This document shows positions 7,538-14,726 of a stretch of DNA of 44,219 bases, in pieces. Position numbers and translations under genes: made by a program. The first letter of the stretch is position 1; the number at the start of each line of letters is the position of its first letter. The notes beneath the pieces were generated by a model that saw only the letters and a program-made list of their open reading frames with translations, ran no database searches and was not told where the DNA came from. This stretch comes from an uncultured Paraprevotella sp. (GTDB lineage Bacteria > Bacteroidota > Bacteroidia > Bacteroidales > Bacteroidaceae): contig CALULQ010000032.1 in NCBI GenBank assembly GCA_944321525.1, positions 1 through 44,219 on the forward strand, in the 5' to 3' direction.

Positions 7538-8158
7538 CTATGCGGTGCATAGATAGCCAAAATGCTCGAAAAAGGGCAGCAGTCCATTGCGTGGAGAGTA
7601 GATGGGAACGGTTTCCGACGACAGATAGTCCTGCGACGGGCCCAGTTGTATGGTGCCAATTCCCAAGGCGTTCATCACTTTTAGCAATTTGCTGTCGATT
7701 TCAGCAATCATGCAGCCTTCACTACTTTCTTCAAGGATGGGCCGGATGGCCAAAGCCATCATCTGCTTGAAAAGCCTGACGGTGGATACGCCCGAGAAGG
7801 AGTCGATGGCAAAGCGGCCCACATGCCAGAAATCAGATTTCCCCGGGACGGCCGTAGAAGGATTGATTCCAAAGATCTCTTCTATGGGTAGTTTCACGTC
7901 TTTATCCCATTTGAACACCCTTATCGACCCGATAATCTTTCCTTCATTGTCCTTGGCCAGGAAAATCCGGGAGTTGCCGGCATACGCGGCTTCTTCCTGA
8001 TAAACCTTGCGGATGTCGCCCTCTGTCTCTTGGGGCGTTTTGGACGCATGATGGTGCTTTTCGTTTTCCGTGACGACGAACGAGGACAGTTCCCGTAAAC
8101 AGCTCTTGTCTGCCTTCCAAACGGAATAATCGTCTGTTTTCAGTATTAGTTGTTCCAT
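7538..8158 (-). CDS. GNAT-fold acyltransferase related to LuxI / FeeM autoinducer and N-acyl amino acid synthases
   Basis: A 206-residue protein from the ATG at 8158. Residues about 62-100 read SRIFLAKDNEGKIIGSIRVF and then PIEEIFGI, which follows the LuxI pattern (xLVADxxGxVxGxxRLLP ... LxExFP). FWHVGRFAID (about 110-119) matches the W-E-x-S-R-F block of that family. A later IAEIDSKLLKVMNALGI matches the region before the acyl-chain pocket. Such enzymes join an acyl chain from acyl-ACP or acyl-CoA to an amine such as homoserine lactone or an amino acid. The gene is divergent from a LuxR-type regulator and is preceded by the same operators as the RiPP operon. It might make a signal, or it might acylate the peptide or an amino acid. 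A plain GNAT of other function remains possible. Confidence 0.55.
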   Translation of the reverse strand: MEQLILKTDDYSVWKADKSCLRELSSFVVTENEKHHHASKTPQETEGDIRKVYQEEAAYAGNSRIFLAKDNEGKIIGSIRVFKWDKDVKLPIEEIFGINPSTAVPGKSDFWHVGRFAIDSFSGVSTVRLFKQMMALAIRPILEESSEGCMIAEIDSKLLKVMNALGIGTIQLGPSQDYLSSETVPIYSPRNGLLPFFEHFGYLCTA

Positions 8159-8183
8159 TGCATGATAGATGGTTTGTTTGTCG

Positions 8184-8191
8184 CAAATGTA
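8184..8191 (-). promoter_or_regulatory. -7 box of the acyltransferase promoter
   Basis: TACATTTG reading left, 25 bp before the ATG at 8158, with the nearest operator again ending exactly 24 bp upstream. Confidence 0.65.
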
Positions 8192-8215
8192 TGGAGGACG
8201 ATTCAAAAACACGTG

Positions 8216-8265
8216 ACACAAAAGTGTATTTTTTCAAATTCAGCTGCATTTTTACACAAAAGTGT
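8216..8265. promoter_or_regulatory. tandem ACAC-N4-GTGT operators between the acyltransferase and luxR-type genes
   Basis: ACACAAAAGTGT at 8216-8227 and at 8254-8265, spaced 38 bp start to start, as in the RiPP operon promoter. They lie in the divergent gap between the acyltransferase gene and the LuxR-type gene. Towards the acyltransferase the spacing to the -7 box is 24 bp. Towards luxR the nearer site is 43 bp from the -7 box, which would suit modest autoregulation. Confidence 0.7.
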
Positions 8266-8308
8266 CGGATTTTCCTTGCTTTTCCTTGCGCTTTTTACGT
8301 ACAATTCT

Positions 8309-8316
8309 TATTTTTG
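8309..8316 (+). promoter_or_regulatory. -7 box of the luxR-type gene
   Basis: TATTTTTG fits TAnnTTTG and lies 17 bp before the ATG at 8334. A partial -33 element (TTG at 8286-8288) sits 20 bp upstream, so this promoter may work without an activator, unlike the three operator-bearing ones. Confidence 0.5.
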
Positions 8317-8333
8317 CCCAAAACAATCATACC

Positions 8334-9095
8334 ATGAGATCCATAGACGTAGACAGTTTCTTCACAGAGGACAACTCGGTGCAAGGCATCACCGATGAAG
8401 ATTACAAGGGCGTGGACCAGTTGATTCAGGACATGGATTCTTTTGTGCGCACTACCTATAAGAGCGTGTATATCATAGACTATTTCCGCCAAGGTTTCCT
8501 GTACGTGTCGGACAAATTTATGCGCCTTTGCGGCGAGAGCGCTGAAAACATCAAGAAGTTCGGCTATGACCTTTATATAAAATATGTGCCCAAGGAGGAA
8601 CTGGAGATGTTGCTGGAGATTAACCGGAAAGGATTTGCCCTCTTTAACCGGGTGCCGGTGGCTGAACGCTGCAATTGCGTGATTTCCTATGATTTCCATA
8701 TCGTGCATGGCCGGCACAAGACGCTGATACATCACCAGCTCACCCCTCTGAGACTTACGCCGGAGGGGCGGATATGGCTGGCGTTGTGCACCATGGCGCC
8801 ATCGGCACGGAAGGAGCCGGGGCACGTGATGATGCGCTATAAAGGCGGCAAAACCTATCACGAACTTGATTTGGGCTCCGGCATGTGGGCGGAAAAGGAA
8901 GAAATGGCCTTAAGCGAGGACGAGCGGAAAGTGCTCCTCCTCTCCGCACAGGGATTCAACATGGATGAAATCTCGGGAAAGATATGCAAGTCTGTAAACA
9001 GCATTAAAAATTATAAGCGCCGGCTCTTTGAACGCGTCGGAGTGTGCTCCATTTCCGAAGCCCTGTCGTATGCGACCAATTATGGCTTGATTTGA
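8334..9095 (+). CDS. PAS-LuxR-type transcriptional regulator
   Basis: A 253-residue regulator from the ATG at 8334; the frame extends further upstream, but that would place the start before the promoter. Residues about 40-150 form a PAS-like sensor (VYIIDYFRQGFLYVSDKFM, then FGYDLYIKYVPKEE). Residues about 190-253 are a GerE/LuxR helix-turn-helix: LSEDERKVLLLSAQGFNMDE, then SVNSIKNYKRRLFERVGV. PAS-LuxR proteins of this length are common single-gene regulators in Bacteroidetes. Its position between operator-bearing promoters makes it the likely protein that binds ACAC-N4-GTGT and switches on the acyltransferase, RiPP operon and E1-like gene. Whether the PAS domain binds an acyl product of the neighbouring enzyme is unknown. 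The N-terminus is not the canonical AHL-binding domain. Confidence 0.8.
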   Translation: MRSIDVDSFFTEDNSVQGITDEDYKGVDQLIQDMDSFVRTTYKSVYIIDYFRQGFLYVSDKFMRLCGESAENIKKFGYDLYIKYVPKEELEMLLEINRKGFALFNRVPVAERCNCVISYDFHIVHGRHKTLIHHQLTPLRLTPEGRIWLALCTMAPSARKEPGHVMMRYKGGKTYHELDLGSGMWAEKEEMALSEDERKVLLLSAQGFNMDEISGKICKSVNSIKNYKRRLFERVGVCSISEALSYATNYGLI

Positions 9096-9145
9096 GCGGC
9101 CTCTCCCTCCGGCGAGCAGCCTCTTCCTGTGCGGCATGGCCGCTG

Positions 9146-9160
9146 CCGGGCGACGCCCGG
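9146..9160. other. short perfect hairpin between convergent genes
   Basis: CCGGGCG-A-CGCCCGG, a seven-pair dyad between the converging luxR-type and E1-like genes. It has no T tract, so it is at most a partial bidirectional terminator. Confidence 0.3.
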
Positions 9161-9195
9161 GGTGAATTTTGTGCCCCAAGCGTCGCACGACGGAT

Positions 9196-9969
9196 TCAAC
9201 AGGACCGGGGCGCTTCGCCATCCATCACGGCCATGGACGAAAGATAAAACTGCGGGAAGTAGTTGACGGGCTTCCCGACCGTTATATTGTACATGGCATT
9301 CACGCAAAGCCCGGCCGTCAGCCATGAACCTATGGCCAACTGCGGGGGCGGAAGTTGGCCTTTTTCCGTGCGGTAGCGCCGTATAACGTCCTCCAGCTCC
9401 TGGTTCCTTTTGTCCTGGGAAGCGCAATGCCGGGCTGCAAATTCGGCAACCTGCAGTTCAAAACCTTCCGGACTGGACGAAAGCTCCGCGAGCATCCGGT
9501 CCTTGGACCTGACAACGGTCAGGAAACCGGACCATCCGAAGTTGTAGGGATGGAGCACGGGGATGCCTTTGCCGGAACAAACCTCATCGAACACAAACGG
9601 GGTCCTGTCCTTGAAATCGAGCGCATTCACCGCAATGTCGCACCCGTCCACCATGTCCTTTACGTTGTCTTCGTTAATGAAAGCATTGACGTGCCGGATG
9701 TCAGCGTCCGGATTGATGCTTTTCAATCGCCGGCAGAGTGCCTCCGCCTTGTATTGGCCGATGTCCGCCACGGTGTAGTTTTGCCGGTTCAGGTTGCTGA
9801 GTTCCACCTTGTCGCCATCTATGATGGTAATTTTCTCGAACCCCAACCGCAGCGCGCATTCGGCAATGATGCTGCCGATGCCTGCGCCTGCAAGCAGTAT
9901 CCGCGCCTGCCTGATTTTGTCTTGGTTCTCGAGCGGGATGTAAATGCGATTCCTTGAGTAACGCTCCAT
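9196..9969 (-). CDS. E1-like adenylyltransferase (ThiF/MoeB/HesA family)
   Basis: A 257-residue protein from the ATG at 9969. It carries the E1 nucleotide-binding core RILLAGAGIGSIIAE (23-37), the ITIIDGDKVELSNLNRQ stretch (about 47-63, with the Asp and Arg that hold ATP) and CDIAVNALDFKDRTP (110-124). There is no zinc-binding CxxC pair and no rhodanese or ubiquitin-like partner nearby, so thiamine or molybdopterin synthesis is unlikely. E1-like enzymes that act on peptides, such as MccB and PaaA, adenylate or condense peptide substrates. Its promoter shares the 24-bp operator spacing of the RiPP operon, which ties it to the same programme. The frame upstream of 9969 extends far into a non-coding repeat region and is not coding. 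Substrate unknown. Confidence 0.8.
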   Translation of the reverse strand: MERYSRNRIYIPLENQDKIRQARILLAGAGIGSIIAECALRLGFEKITIIDGDKVELSNLNRQNYTVADIGQYKAEALCRRLKSINPDADIRHVNAFINEDNVKDMVDGCDIAVNALDFKDRTPFVFDEVCSGKGIPVLHPYNFGWSGFLTVVRSKDRMLAELSSSPEGFELQVAEFAARHCASQDKRNQELEDVIRRYRTEKGQLPPPQLAIGSWLTAGLCVNAMYNITVGKPVNYFPQFYLSSMAVMDGEAPRSC

Positions 9970-9997
9970 GATGATGATGTTTTTTGAAATGTTTTTG

Positions 9998-10005
9998 CGA
10001 ATGTA
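9998..10005 (-). promoter_or_regulatory. -7 box of the E1-like gene
   Basis: TACATTCG reading left, one mismatch from TACATTTG, 28 bp before the ATG at 9969. An operator-like site begins exactly 24 bp upstream. Confidence 0.55.
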
Positions 10006-10029
10006 TGGCCGTCTTTCCAAATAACGGCG

Positions 10030-10080
10030 ACACTTTTGTATATTTCTTCGCCAGATTAACTTTTTTTTGCACAAAGAAAG
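10030..10080 (-). promoter_or_regulatory. operator upstream of the E1-like gene
   Basis: ACACTTTTGTAT at 10030-10041 matches ACAC-N4-GTGT with one mismatch and sits at the same 24-bp distance from the -7 box as in the two other promoters. About 38 bp further up (10069-10080) only a half-site, TTTGTG reading left, remains. Confidence 0.55.
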
Positions 10081-10330
10081 GGGCGAGGGATGATGTGTAG
10101 AAGAAGCAGAGCTGTACGCTTCACAAAAGAACTGGTTCACCAAGGCGGGTTTTCGGGAACGCGTGGGGGCGGAGGACAGGGGCTTGTTCCGCCGGAATTG
10201 TGCCAGGATGCGGATTGTGAAGACATGTTGATTCCAAAGAGCAGCCCGGAGGCTGATTCTGTCGCGTCGTGGCTGGCGCCTCCATGAAGGTGCTCGGGGG
10301 CGTCCTGCCTTGCGCGAAGTACCGGAGCGC

Positions 10331-10412
10331 CGTGCGGAGTCCGGCAGCGTACTCTGCGGCAAGTACTCGAGTACTCTCCGCAGAGTACTCGAGTACCTTG
10401 CGGAAAGTACAA
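10331..10412 (+). repeat. dispersed palindromic element, copy 1
   Basis: Begins CGTGCGGAGTCCGGCAGCGT and contains two copies of the 14-bp perfect palindrome AGTACTCGAGTACT separated by CTCCGCAG, with a GCGG-type spacer on either side, ending CGGAAAGTACAA. The same layout recurs at three other places in the window. Confidence 0.8.
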
Positions 10413-10469
10413 TCTGCGACTCCGCAAAGCATAGTTGCAGGAAACGGGGGGCGGATAAACACAAACAAA

Positions 10470-10536
10470 GCCCCGTTTCGCCGTCCTCCGTTTCGGCTTC
10501 TTCGCTTCAGCGTCTCTGTTTCGTCCTCCCCGTTTT
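10470..10536. repeat. degenerate 14-bp tandem array, inverted orientation
   Basis: Reading left, units such as CCGCCAAAACGGGG, AGGACGAAACAGAG and AAGCCGAAACGGAG repeat every 14 bp. They match, in opposite orientation, the arrays at 10700-10765 and 10876-10945. Confidence 0.5.
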
Positions 10537-10555
10537 GGCGGATTTGCAATCCGCC
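10537..10555. repeat. REP-like hairpin GGCGGATTTGCAATCCGCC
   Basis: A near-perfect palindrome with eight-base arms. Two further copies with GCAAAT in the middle lie at 10685-10703 and 10861-10879. A smaller dyad, GGATTTTTAATCC, follows at 10570-10582. Such short high-copy hairpins are common between genes in Bacteroidetes. Confidence 0.7.
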
Positions 10556-10592
10556 GCACATAAATATAAGGATTTTTAATCCGGCAAAGGTA

Positions 10593-10710
10593 GATTCCTA
10601 TTATGCAATCCAATGTCTTACATTGTGCGTACGGTATACAAATCGGAATGTTTAGTCGGGTCGCAGACCCTCATATTTAGCCGCGGCGGATTGCAAATCC
10701 GCCGGAACGA
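10593..10710. repeat. direct repeat unit 1 (period 177 bp)
   Basis: Starts GATTCCTATTATGC and runs through CGGTATACAAATCGGAATGT, the dyad GGGTCGCAGACCC and the hairpin at 10685-10703. It recurs almost unchanged at 10770-10887. Confidence 0.75.
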
Positions 10711-10766
10711 GGCCGCCAGAACGAGGGCACCGAAACGAGGCCGCTGAAACGAGGGCGCCGAAATGA
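10700..10766. repeat. degenerate 14-bp tandem array
   Basis: Units CCGCCGGAACGAGG, CCGCCAGAACGAGG, GCACCGAAACGAGG and CCGCTGAAACGAGG in a row, then a decayed unit. Confidence 0.65.
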
Positions 10767-10769
10767 ATG

Positions 10770-10887
10770 GATTCCTATTATGCGAACCAATATCTTAATT
10801 GTGCGTGCGGTATACAAATCGGAATGTTTAGTCGGGTCACAGACCCTCATATTTAGCCGCGGCGGATTGCAAATCCGCCGAAACAAG
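10770..10887. repeat. direct repeat unit 2 (period 177 bp)
   Basis: Second copy of the unit at 10593, with scattered substitutions (GGGTCACAGACCC in place of GGGTCGCAGACCC). It again ends in the GGCGGATTGCAAATCCGCC hairpin (10861-10879). Confidence 0.75.
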
Positions 10888-10945
10888 GCCGCCGAAACGA
10901 GTCCGCCGGAACGAGTCCGCCGGAACGAGGCGAAACGTGGCCGTC
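10876..10945. repeat. degenerate 14-bp tandem array, second block
   Basis: Units CCGCCGAAACAAGG, CCGCCGAAACGAGT, CCGCCGGAACGAGT and CCGCCGGAACGAGG, then decay. It directly follows the second hairpin, just as the first array follows the first hairpin. Confidence 0.65.
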
Positions 10946-10976
10946 GAAAACTGCCGGAAGGGGAGATGGAGGGAGA

Positions 10977-12206
10977 TTAGTCGAGCAATCGCTTGCTGAG
11001 GTATCGCACGGGATACCACAGCGTGGCGTAGCTGACGAGGACGACGGTGGCGAATATCAAGACTACATCCCACAGGTGGACACTGACGGGGTAGGCGTCG
11101 ACCACGAAACTGCCGGAGGAGTCGCCCAAGGAGATGAGGCCGAAAGCTTGTTGCAGGTAGCAGAGGATGAGGCCGACGATGATGCCGGCCAAGGCGCCGA
11201 AGCCGGAGATGAGGCGCCCCTCGAAGAGGAAGATGCGGATGATTTGTGCGTCTTGCGCCCCGAGGTTGCGCAGGGTGTGTACGTCGTTTTTCTTGTCGAT
11301 GATGAGCATGGAGATGGAGCCGATGATGTTGAAGCAGGCTACCAGGAGGATGAAGGTGAGGAAGAGGTAGGCGATGAGCTTCTCCACTTCCATGATGCGG
11401 AACACGTCTTCCTGCTGTTCGTAGCGGTCCTGCACGGTGAAGTCTTCGCCCAGCAAGGCTTTGATGTCGCGCCGTGCCTGGCTGACGTCGGTGCCCTTTT
11501 TCAGTTGCAGTTCGACGGCCGACACCCGTCCCTGTTGCCCGAAGAGGTCGCGGGCGAAGCGCAGGGAGGTGAGGATGTAGTGGGCATCGTATTTGGCTTG
11601 TTGCACGGCGAAGACCACGCCGGGGGAATATAGTTCGTTTTGGGTGAAGCTGGCCGAGGGGTTGGAGAGGTTGACGCGCTCCCCCTTCTTGGGAGCGTAG
11701 ACCTGCAGGGGCTCGTCGAAAGTGGCGCCCAAGCCCAGCTGTGCGGCCAGCTGGATGCCCAGCACGCCGAACTCCAGCACGTCGGCATGGAGCATGAAGG
11801 TGCCGTCGCCGTAGAGCATCTTGTGCAGGTCGGCCATTTGGGCGAAGTTTTCGTCCACGCCCTTGACGGTGACCATGGCCTGGTGCTCGCCGCGGATGAC
11901 GAGGGCATGGTCTTCCAGCGTCTCCACGTAGGTCTGAATGCCGGGATAGGCTTTCAGGGAGGCGAGGCGCGGGTCGTCGGCCGCCATGGTCTTGCCCTTG
12001 GCCGGCATGACTTTCAGTTGGGGGTCGATGGCCGTGAAGAACGAGGCCACGAGGTCTTGGAAACCGTTGAACACGGACATGGTGCAGACCAAGGCCATCG
12101 TGGCAACGGCCACGCCGCAGACGGAAATCGCGGAGATGACGTTGATGGCATGGTGCGATTTCTTGGAGAAGAGGTAGCGGCGGGCGATGTAGAAGGGGAA
12201 GTTCAT
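10977..12206 (-). CDS. LolC/LolE-like ABC transporter permease
   Basis: A 409-residue FtsX-family inner-membrane permease from the ATG at 12206. The N-terminus MNFPFYIARRYLFSKKSHHA followed by one membrane helix (INVISAISVCGVAVATMALV) is typical of LolC/E proteins. A large periplasmic domain and three C-terminal helices follow, with the LRNLGAQDAQIIRIF coupling region. LolCDE extracts lipoproteins from the inner membrane for transfer to the outer membrane. The start overlaps the rbfA stop as ATGA. No ATPase gene is adjacent, as is usual for this gene order in Bacteroidales. The exact transport role is inferred from family. Confidence 0.85.
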   Translation of the reverse strand: MNFPFYIARRYLFSKKSHHAINVISAISVCGVAVATMALVCTMSVFNGFQDLVASFFTAIDPQLKVMPAKGKTMAADDPRLASLKAYPGIQTYVETLEDHALVIRGEHQAMVTVKGVDENFAQMADLHKMLYGDGTFMLHADVLEFGVLGIQLAAQLGLGATFDEPLQVYAPKKGERVNLSNPSASFTQNELYSPGVVFAVQQAKYDAHYILTSLRFARDLFGQQGRVSAVELQLKKGTDVSQARRDIKALLGEDFTVQDRYEQQEDVFRIMEVEKLIAYLFLTFILLVACFNIIGSISMLIIDKKNDVHTLRNLGAQDAQIIRIFLFEGRLISGFGALAGIIVGLILCYLQQAFGLISLGDSSGSFVVDAYPVSVHLWDVVLIFATVVLVSYATLWYPVRYLSKRLLD

Positions 12207-12538
12207 TCCTTCAGCAACTGGTCGATGTGCTCGATGTAGTCCAGTGAGTCGTCGATGAAGAACCGCAGTTCGGGGATGATGCGCAACTGGAAGCGCACCC
12301 GCGTGCCCAGTTCGTAGCGGATGGACTTCATGTTGTCGTTGATGTTCTTCAGGATTTCCTCGCTCTTTTGGCTGGGGAAGATGCTCAGGTAGACGCGGCA
12401 CACGCTGAGGTCGGGGCTGATGCGGCATGCGCTGACGGAAATCAGCACGCCTTTCATGGCCTTGGTCTGGAGCATGAACATCTCGCTCAGTTCCTTCTGT
12501 ATCAGTCGGGAAATCTTGTTTTGTCTGGTCGTTTCCAT
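12203..12538 (-). CDS. rbfA: ribosome-binding factor A
   Basis: A 111-residue KH-fold protein needed for 16S rRNA 5'-end maturation and cold growth. METTRQNKISRLIQKELSEM, the GVLISVSACRISPDLSVCRVYLS strand region and RIIPELRFFIDDSLDYIEHI at the C-terminus fit RbfA throughout. Length is standard. It is 12 bp after the O-methyltransferase gene and overlaps the LolE-like start, so the three are probably cotranscribed. Confidence 0.92.
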   Translation of the reverse strand: METTRQNKISRLIQKELSEMFMLQTKAMKGVLISVSACRISPDLSVCRVYLSIFPSQKSEEILKNINDNMKSIRYELGTRVRFQLRIIPELRFFIDDSLDYIEHIDQLLKE

Positions 12539-12550
12539 AATCGTTTCTTT

Positions 12551-13189
12551 CTATTTCTTACGTATGAGTGTCAGCCCGTCCCGCAGTGGAAGGATGACCT
12601 TCTCCACCCGCGGGTCGGCGGCTATCTTGTCGTTGAATTCCATGATGCCGCGGGTCTGCGCGTCGTGCGGCCGCGGAGTTTCCAGCACGTGGCCGTCCCA
12701 GAGGGTGTTGTCGGCGATGATGTACCCGCCCTGCGGCAGGCGCGGCAGAATCATGTCGTAGTAGTCCACATAGCGGCGCTTGTCACCGTCTACGAAGGCC
12801 ATGTCGAACGTGAGCCCCATCTCCGGCACGAGCTTCAGGGCGTCGCCGATGATGAACTCGATGCGCGCGGCGTAGGGCGACCCCTCGAGCCACGGGCGGG
12901 TGAAGTCCTCCTGCTCGTCGTTGATTTCGAAGGTGTAGAGCTGTCCGTCGGATTCCAGTCCCTCGGCCAGACAGAGGCTGGAGTAGCCGCTGTAGGTGCC
13001 GATTTCCAGGATGCGCCGGGGGCGTATCATGCGCACCAGCATCGTGAGCAACCGGCCTTGCAGGTGGCCGGATGCCATGCGGGGGCGCAGCAGCCTGACG
13101 TGCGTGTCGCGGTACAAGGCTTTCAGGTATTCGCTTTCCCCGTCGATGTGTTTGAGGATGTAGTCGTCTATCCGGTCGGTTTCCTGCAT
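12551..13189 (-). CDS. class I SAM-dependent O-methyltransferase (CaiE/catechol type)
   Basis: A 212-residue methyltransferase starting MQETDRIDDYILKHIDGESE at 13189. The SAM site reads ILEIGTYSGYSSLCLAEGL, with the acidic FEIND strand end, IGDALKLVPEM, and AFVDGDKRRYVDYYD and IIADNTLWDGHV, the divalent-metal and catalytic segments of the AdoMet O-methyltransferase 3 family. The small-molecule substrate is unknown. It lies 26 bp after pyk in the same direction. Confidence 0.9.
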   Translation of the reverse strand: MQETDRIDDYILKHIDGESEYLKALYRDTHVRLLRPRMASGHLQGRLLTMLVRMIRPRRILEIGTYSGYSSLCLAEGLESDGQLYTFEINDEQEDFTRPWLEGSPYAARIEFIIGDALKLVPEMGLTFDMAFVDGDKRRYVDYYDMILPRLPQGGYIIADNTLWDGHVLETPRPHDAQTRGIMEFNDKIAADPRVEKVILPLRDGLTLIRKK

Positions 13190-13215
13190 GGTGCCCTCCT
13201 TTGCCTCTTCTTTAG

Positions 13216-14676
13216 TTAAAGGTAGCGCGTGCGGTTGGGGAGCACGTACTGCATGGCATTCTTCAGCACGTCGTCCACCACGTTGATTTCGAGGAACGAC
13301 GTTTTCGTGCCTTGCTTCCCGCCGCTGAGGTAGGCCACCATGTCGTTGCCCGAGATGACGCCGTCCTTGAGCAGCTTCTCGAGGGCCGCGAAGTAGTAGG
13401 CCTGGCCGTTGGCCTTTTCCGGCATGAACATGGCCTCCACGCCGTAGGACAGGGCGAGGTGGCGCATGGTCTTCTCCTTGTAGCACACGGCGAGCACGGG
13501 GTACTTGCCGCGGTAGGCGGCCAGCGAGCGGGCGGTGAGTCCGCTGAAACTGTCCGTGATGATGGCCCGGATGGGCATCAGGTTGGTGGCGCTCACGGCC
13601 GACTGTGCCAGGAACGACGTCACGTCCGTGGTGTCGGGCGTCAGCGGAATCTGTATGTCGTTTTCCTCCAGCTTGTCTTTCTCGGCCTGGGCGGCGATGG
13701 TGGCCATGGTGTGCACGGCCTCGACGGGATATTTCCCGTATGCCGTTTCGCCGCTCAGCATCAAGGCGTCGGTGCGGTAATAGATGGCGTTGGCGATGTC
13801 GGTCACTTCCGCACGTGTGGGGCGCGGGTTGTTGATCATCGTGTGGAGCATCTGCGTGGCCACGATGACCGGCTTCTTGGCCAGGATGCACTTCTTGATG
13901 AGGATGCGCTGTATGCCCGGGATGCGTTCCTGCGGCACTTCGATGCCCAAGTCGCCGCGTGCCACCATGATGCCGTCGGCCACTTCCAGGATTTCGTCGA
14001 TGTTGTCCACGCCTTCCTGGTTCTCGATCTTGGCGATGATTTTGATGTCGCTGCCGTAGGTGTTCAGGATTTCCCGGATGTCGAGCACGTCTTGCTTGTT
14101 GCGCACGAAGGAGTGGGCGATGAAGTCGATGTCCTTTTCGATGGCGTAGAGGATGTTGTTGCGGTCTTTCTCCGTCAGTGACGGCAGGTTGATGCGCACG
14201 CCCGGCACGTTCACGCTCTTGCGGTTGCCCAGCGTGGCGTCGTTGCGCACTTCGCAGTAGAGCGCCTCGCTGTCCTTGTCCACGACTTCCAGTTCCAGTT
14301 CCCCGTCGTCGATGAGGACCCTGGCTCCGACGGTCAGGTCGTTCACGAATCCGGGATAGGAGACGTAGATGCATCCGCGGACGGTGTCCTTGGTGGGGTC
14401 GCCGATGATTTTCACGCGGTCGCCCGTCTTGTATTCGGTGGAATCCTCTGCGTTCTTGGTGGTGCGCACTTCCGGACCTTTCGTGTCCATCAGGATGGCG
14501 ATGCGGTTCGACACCTCGCGCACGTTGGCTATCAGCTTTTCAAACCCTTCGCGGCTGGCATGGGCGGTGTTCATCCGCACGACGTTCATGCCGGCGTTGA
14601 AGAGGTCGCGGATGAAGTCCACGTCGCAACGCAAGTCGGATATGGACGCCACTATCTTTGTCTTTTTCAACATCAT
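13216..14676 (-). CDS. pyk: pyruvate kinase
   Basis: A 486-residue enzyme that makes pyruvate and ATP from phosphoenolpyruvate and ADP. It starts KKTKIVASISDLRCDVDFIR, has NTAHASREG in place of the usual NFSHG, MDTKGPEVRT, KIENQEGVDNIDEILEVADG (catalytic lysine and Mg ligands), VARGDLGIEVP and the TQMLHTMINNPRPTRAEVTD segment. The initiator may be Met1 or the adjacent Met2 (14673). Length is normal and the allosteric C-terminal domain is present. Confidence 0.95.
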   Translation of the reverse strand: MMLKKTKIVASISDLRCDVDFIRDLFNAGMNVVRMNTAHASREGFEKLIANVREVSNRIAILMDTKGPEVRTTKNAEDSTEYKTGDRVKIIGDPTKDTVRGCIYVSYPGFVNDLTVGARVLIDDGELELEVVDKDSEALYCEVRNDATLGNRKSVNVPGVRINLPSLTEKDRNNILYAIEKDIDFIAHSFVRNKQDVLDIREILNTYGSDIKIIAKIENQEGVDNIDEILEVADGIMVARGDLGIEVPQERIPGIQRILIKKCILAKKPVIVATQMLHTMINNPRPTRAEVTDIANAIYYRTDALMLSGETAYGKYPVEAVHTMATIAAQAEKDKLEENDIQIPLTPDTTDVTSFLAQSAVSATNLMPIRAIITDSFSGLTARSLAAYRGKYPVLAVCYKEKTMRHLALSYGVEAMFMPEKANGQAYYFAALEKLLKDGVISGNDMVAYLSGGKQGTKTSFLEINVVDDVLKNAMQYVLPNRTRYL

Positions 14677-14726
14677 GATCTTGTTACCTTAAGTTCTTAA
14701 TACCTATTTTATATATACCGTTTGTT

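Larger units (their letters stand above)
10081..10976. other. gene-free, repeat-rich intergenic region
   Basis: About 900 bp with no credible gene. Open frames here have biased composition and follow the repeats. It contains one dispersed palindrome element, three copies of a GGCGGATT/AATCCGCC hairpin, a direct repeat with a 177-bp period and degenerate 14-bp arrays in both orientations; these are listed separately. Confidence 0.7.

Noticed and set aside
10331..10412. Dispersed palindromes as a CRISPR array
   Set aside because: There are only one or two palindromes per site with 8-bp spacers of constant sequence, so there are no unique spacers.
9970..10464. Upstream extension of the E1-like gene by 165 codons
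   Set aside because: It crosses the promoter and the dispersed repeat and has no E1 content. MERYSRN at 9969 precedes the conserved domain by the usual distance.
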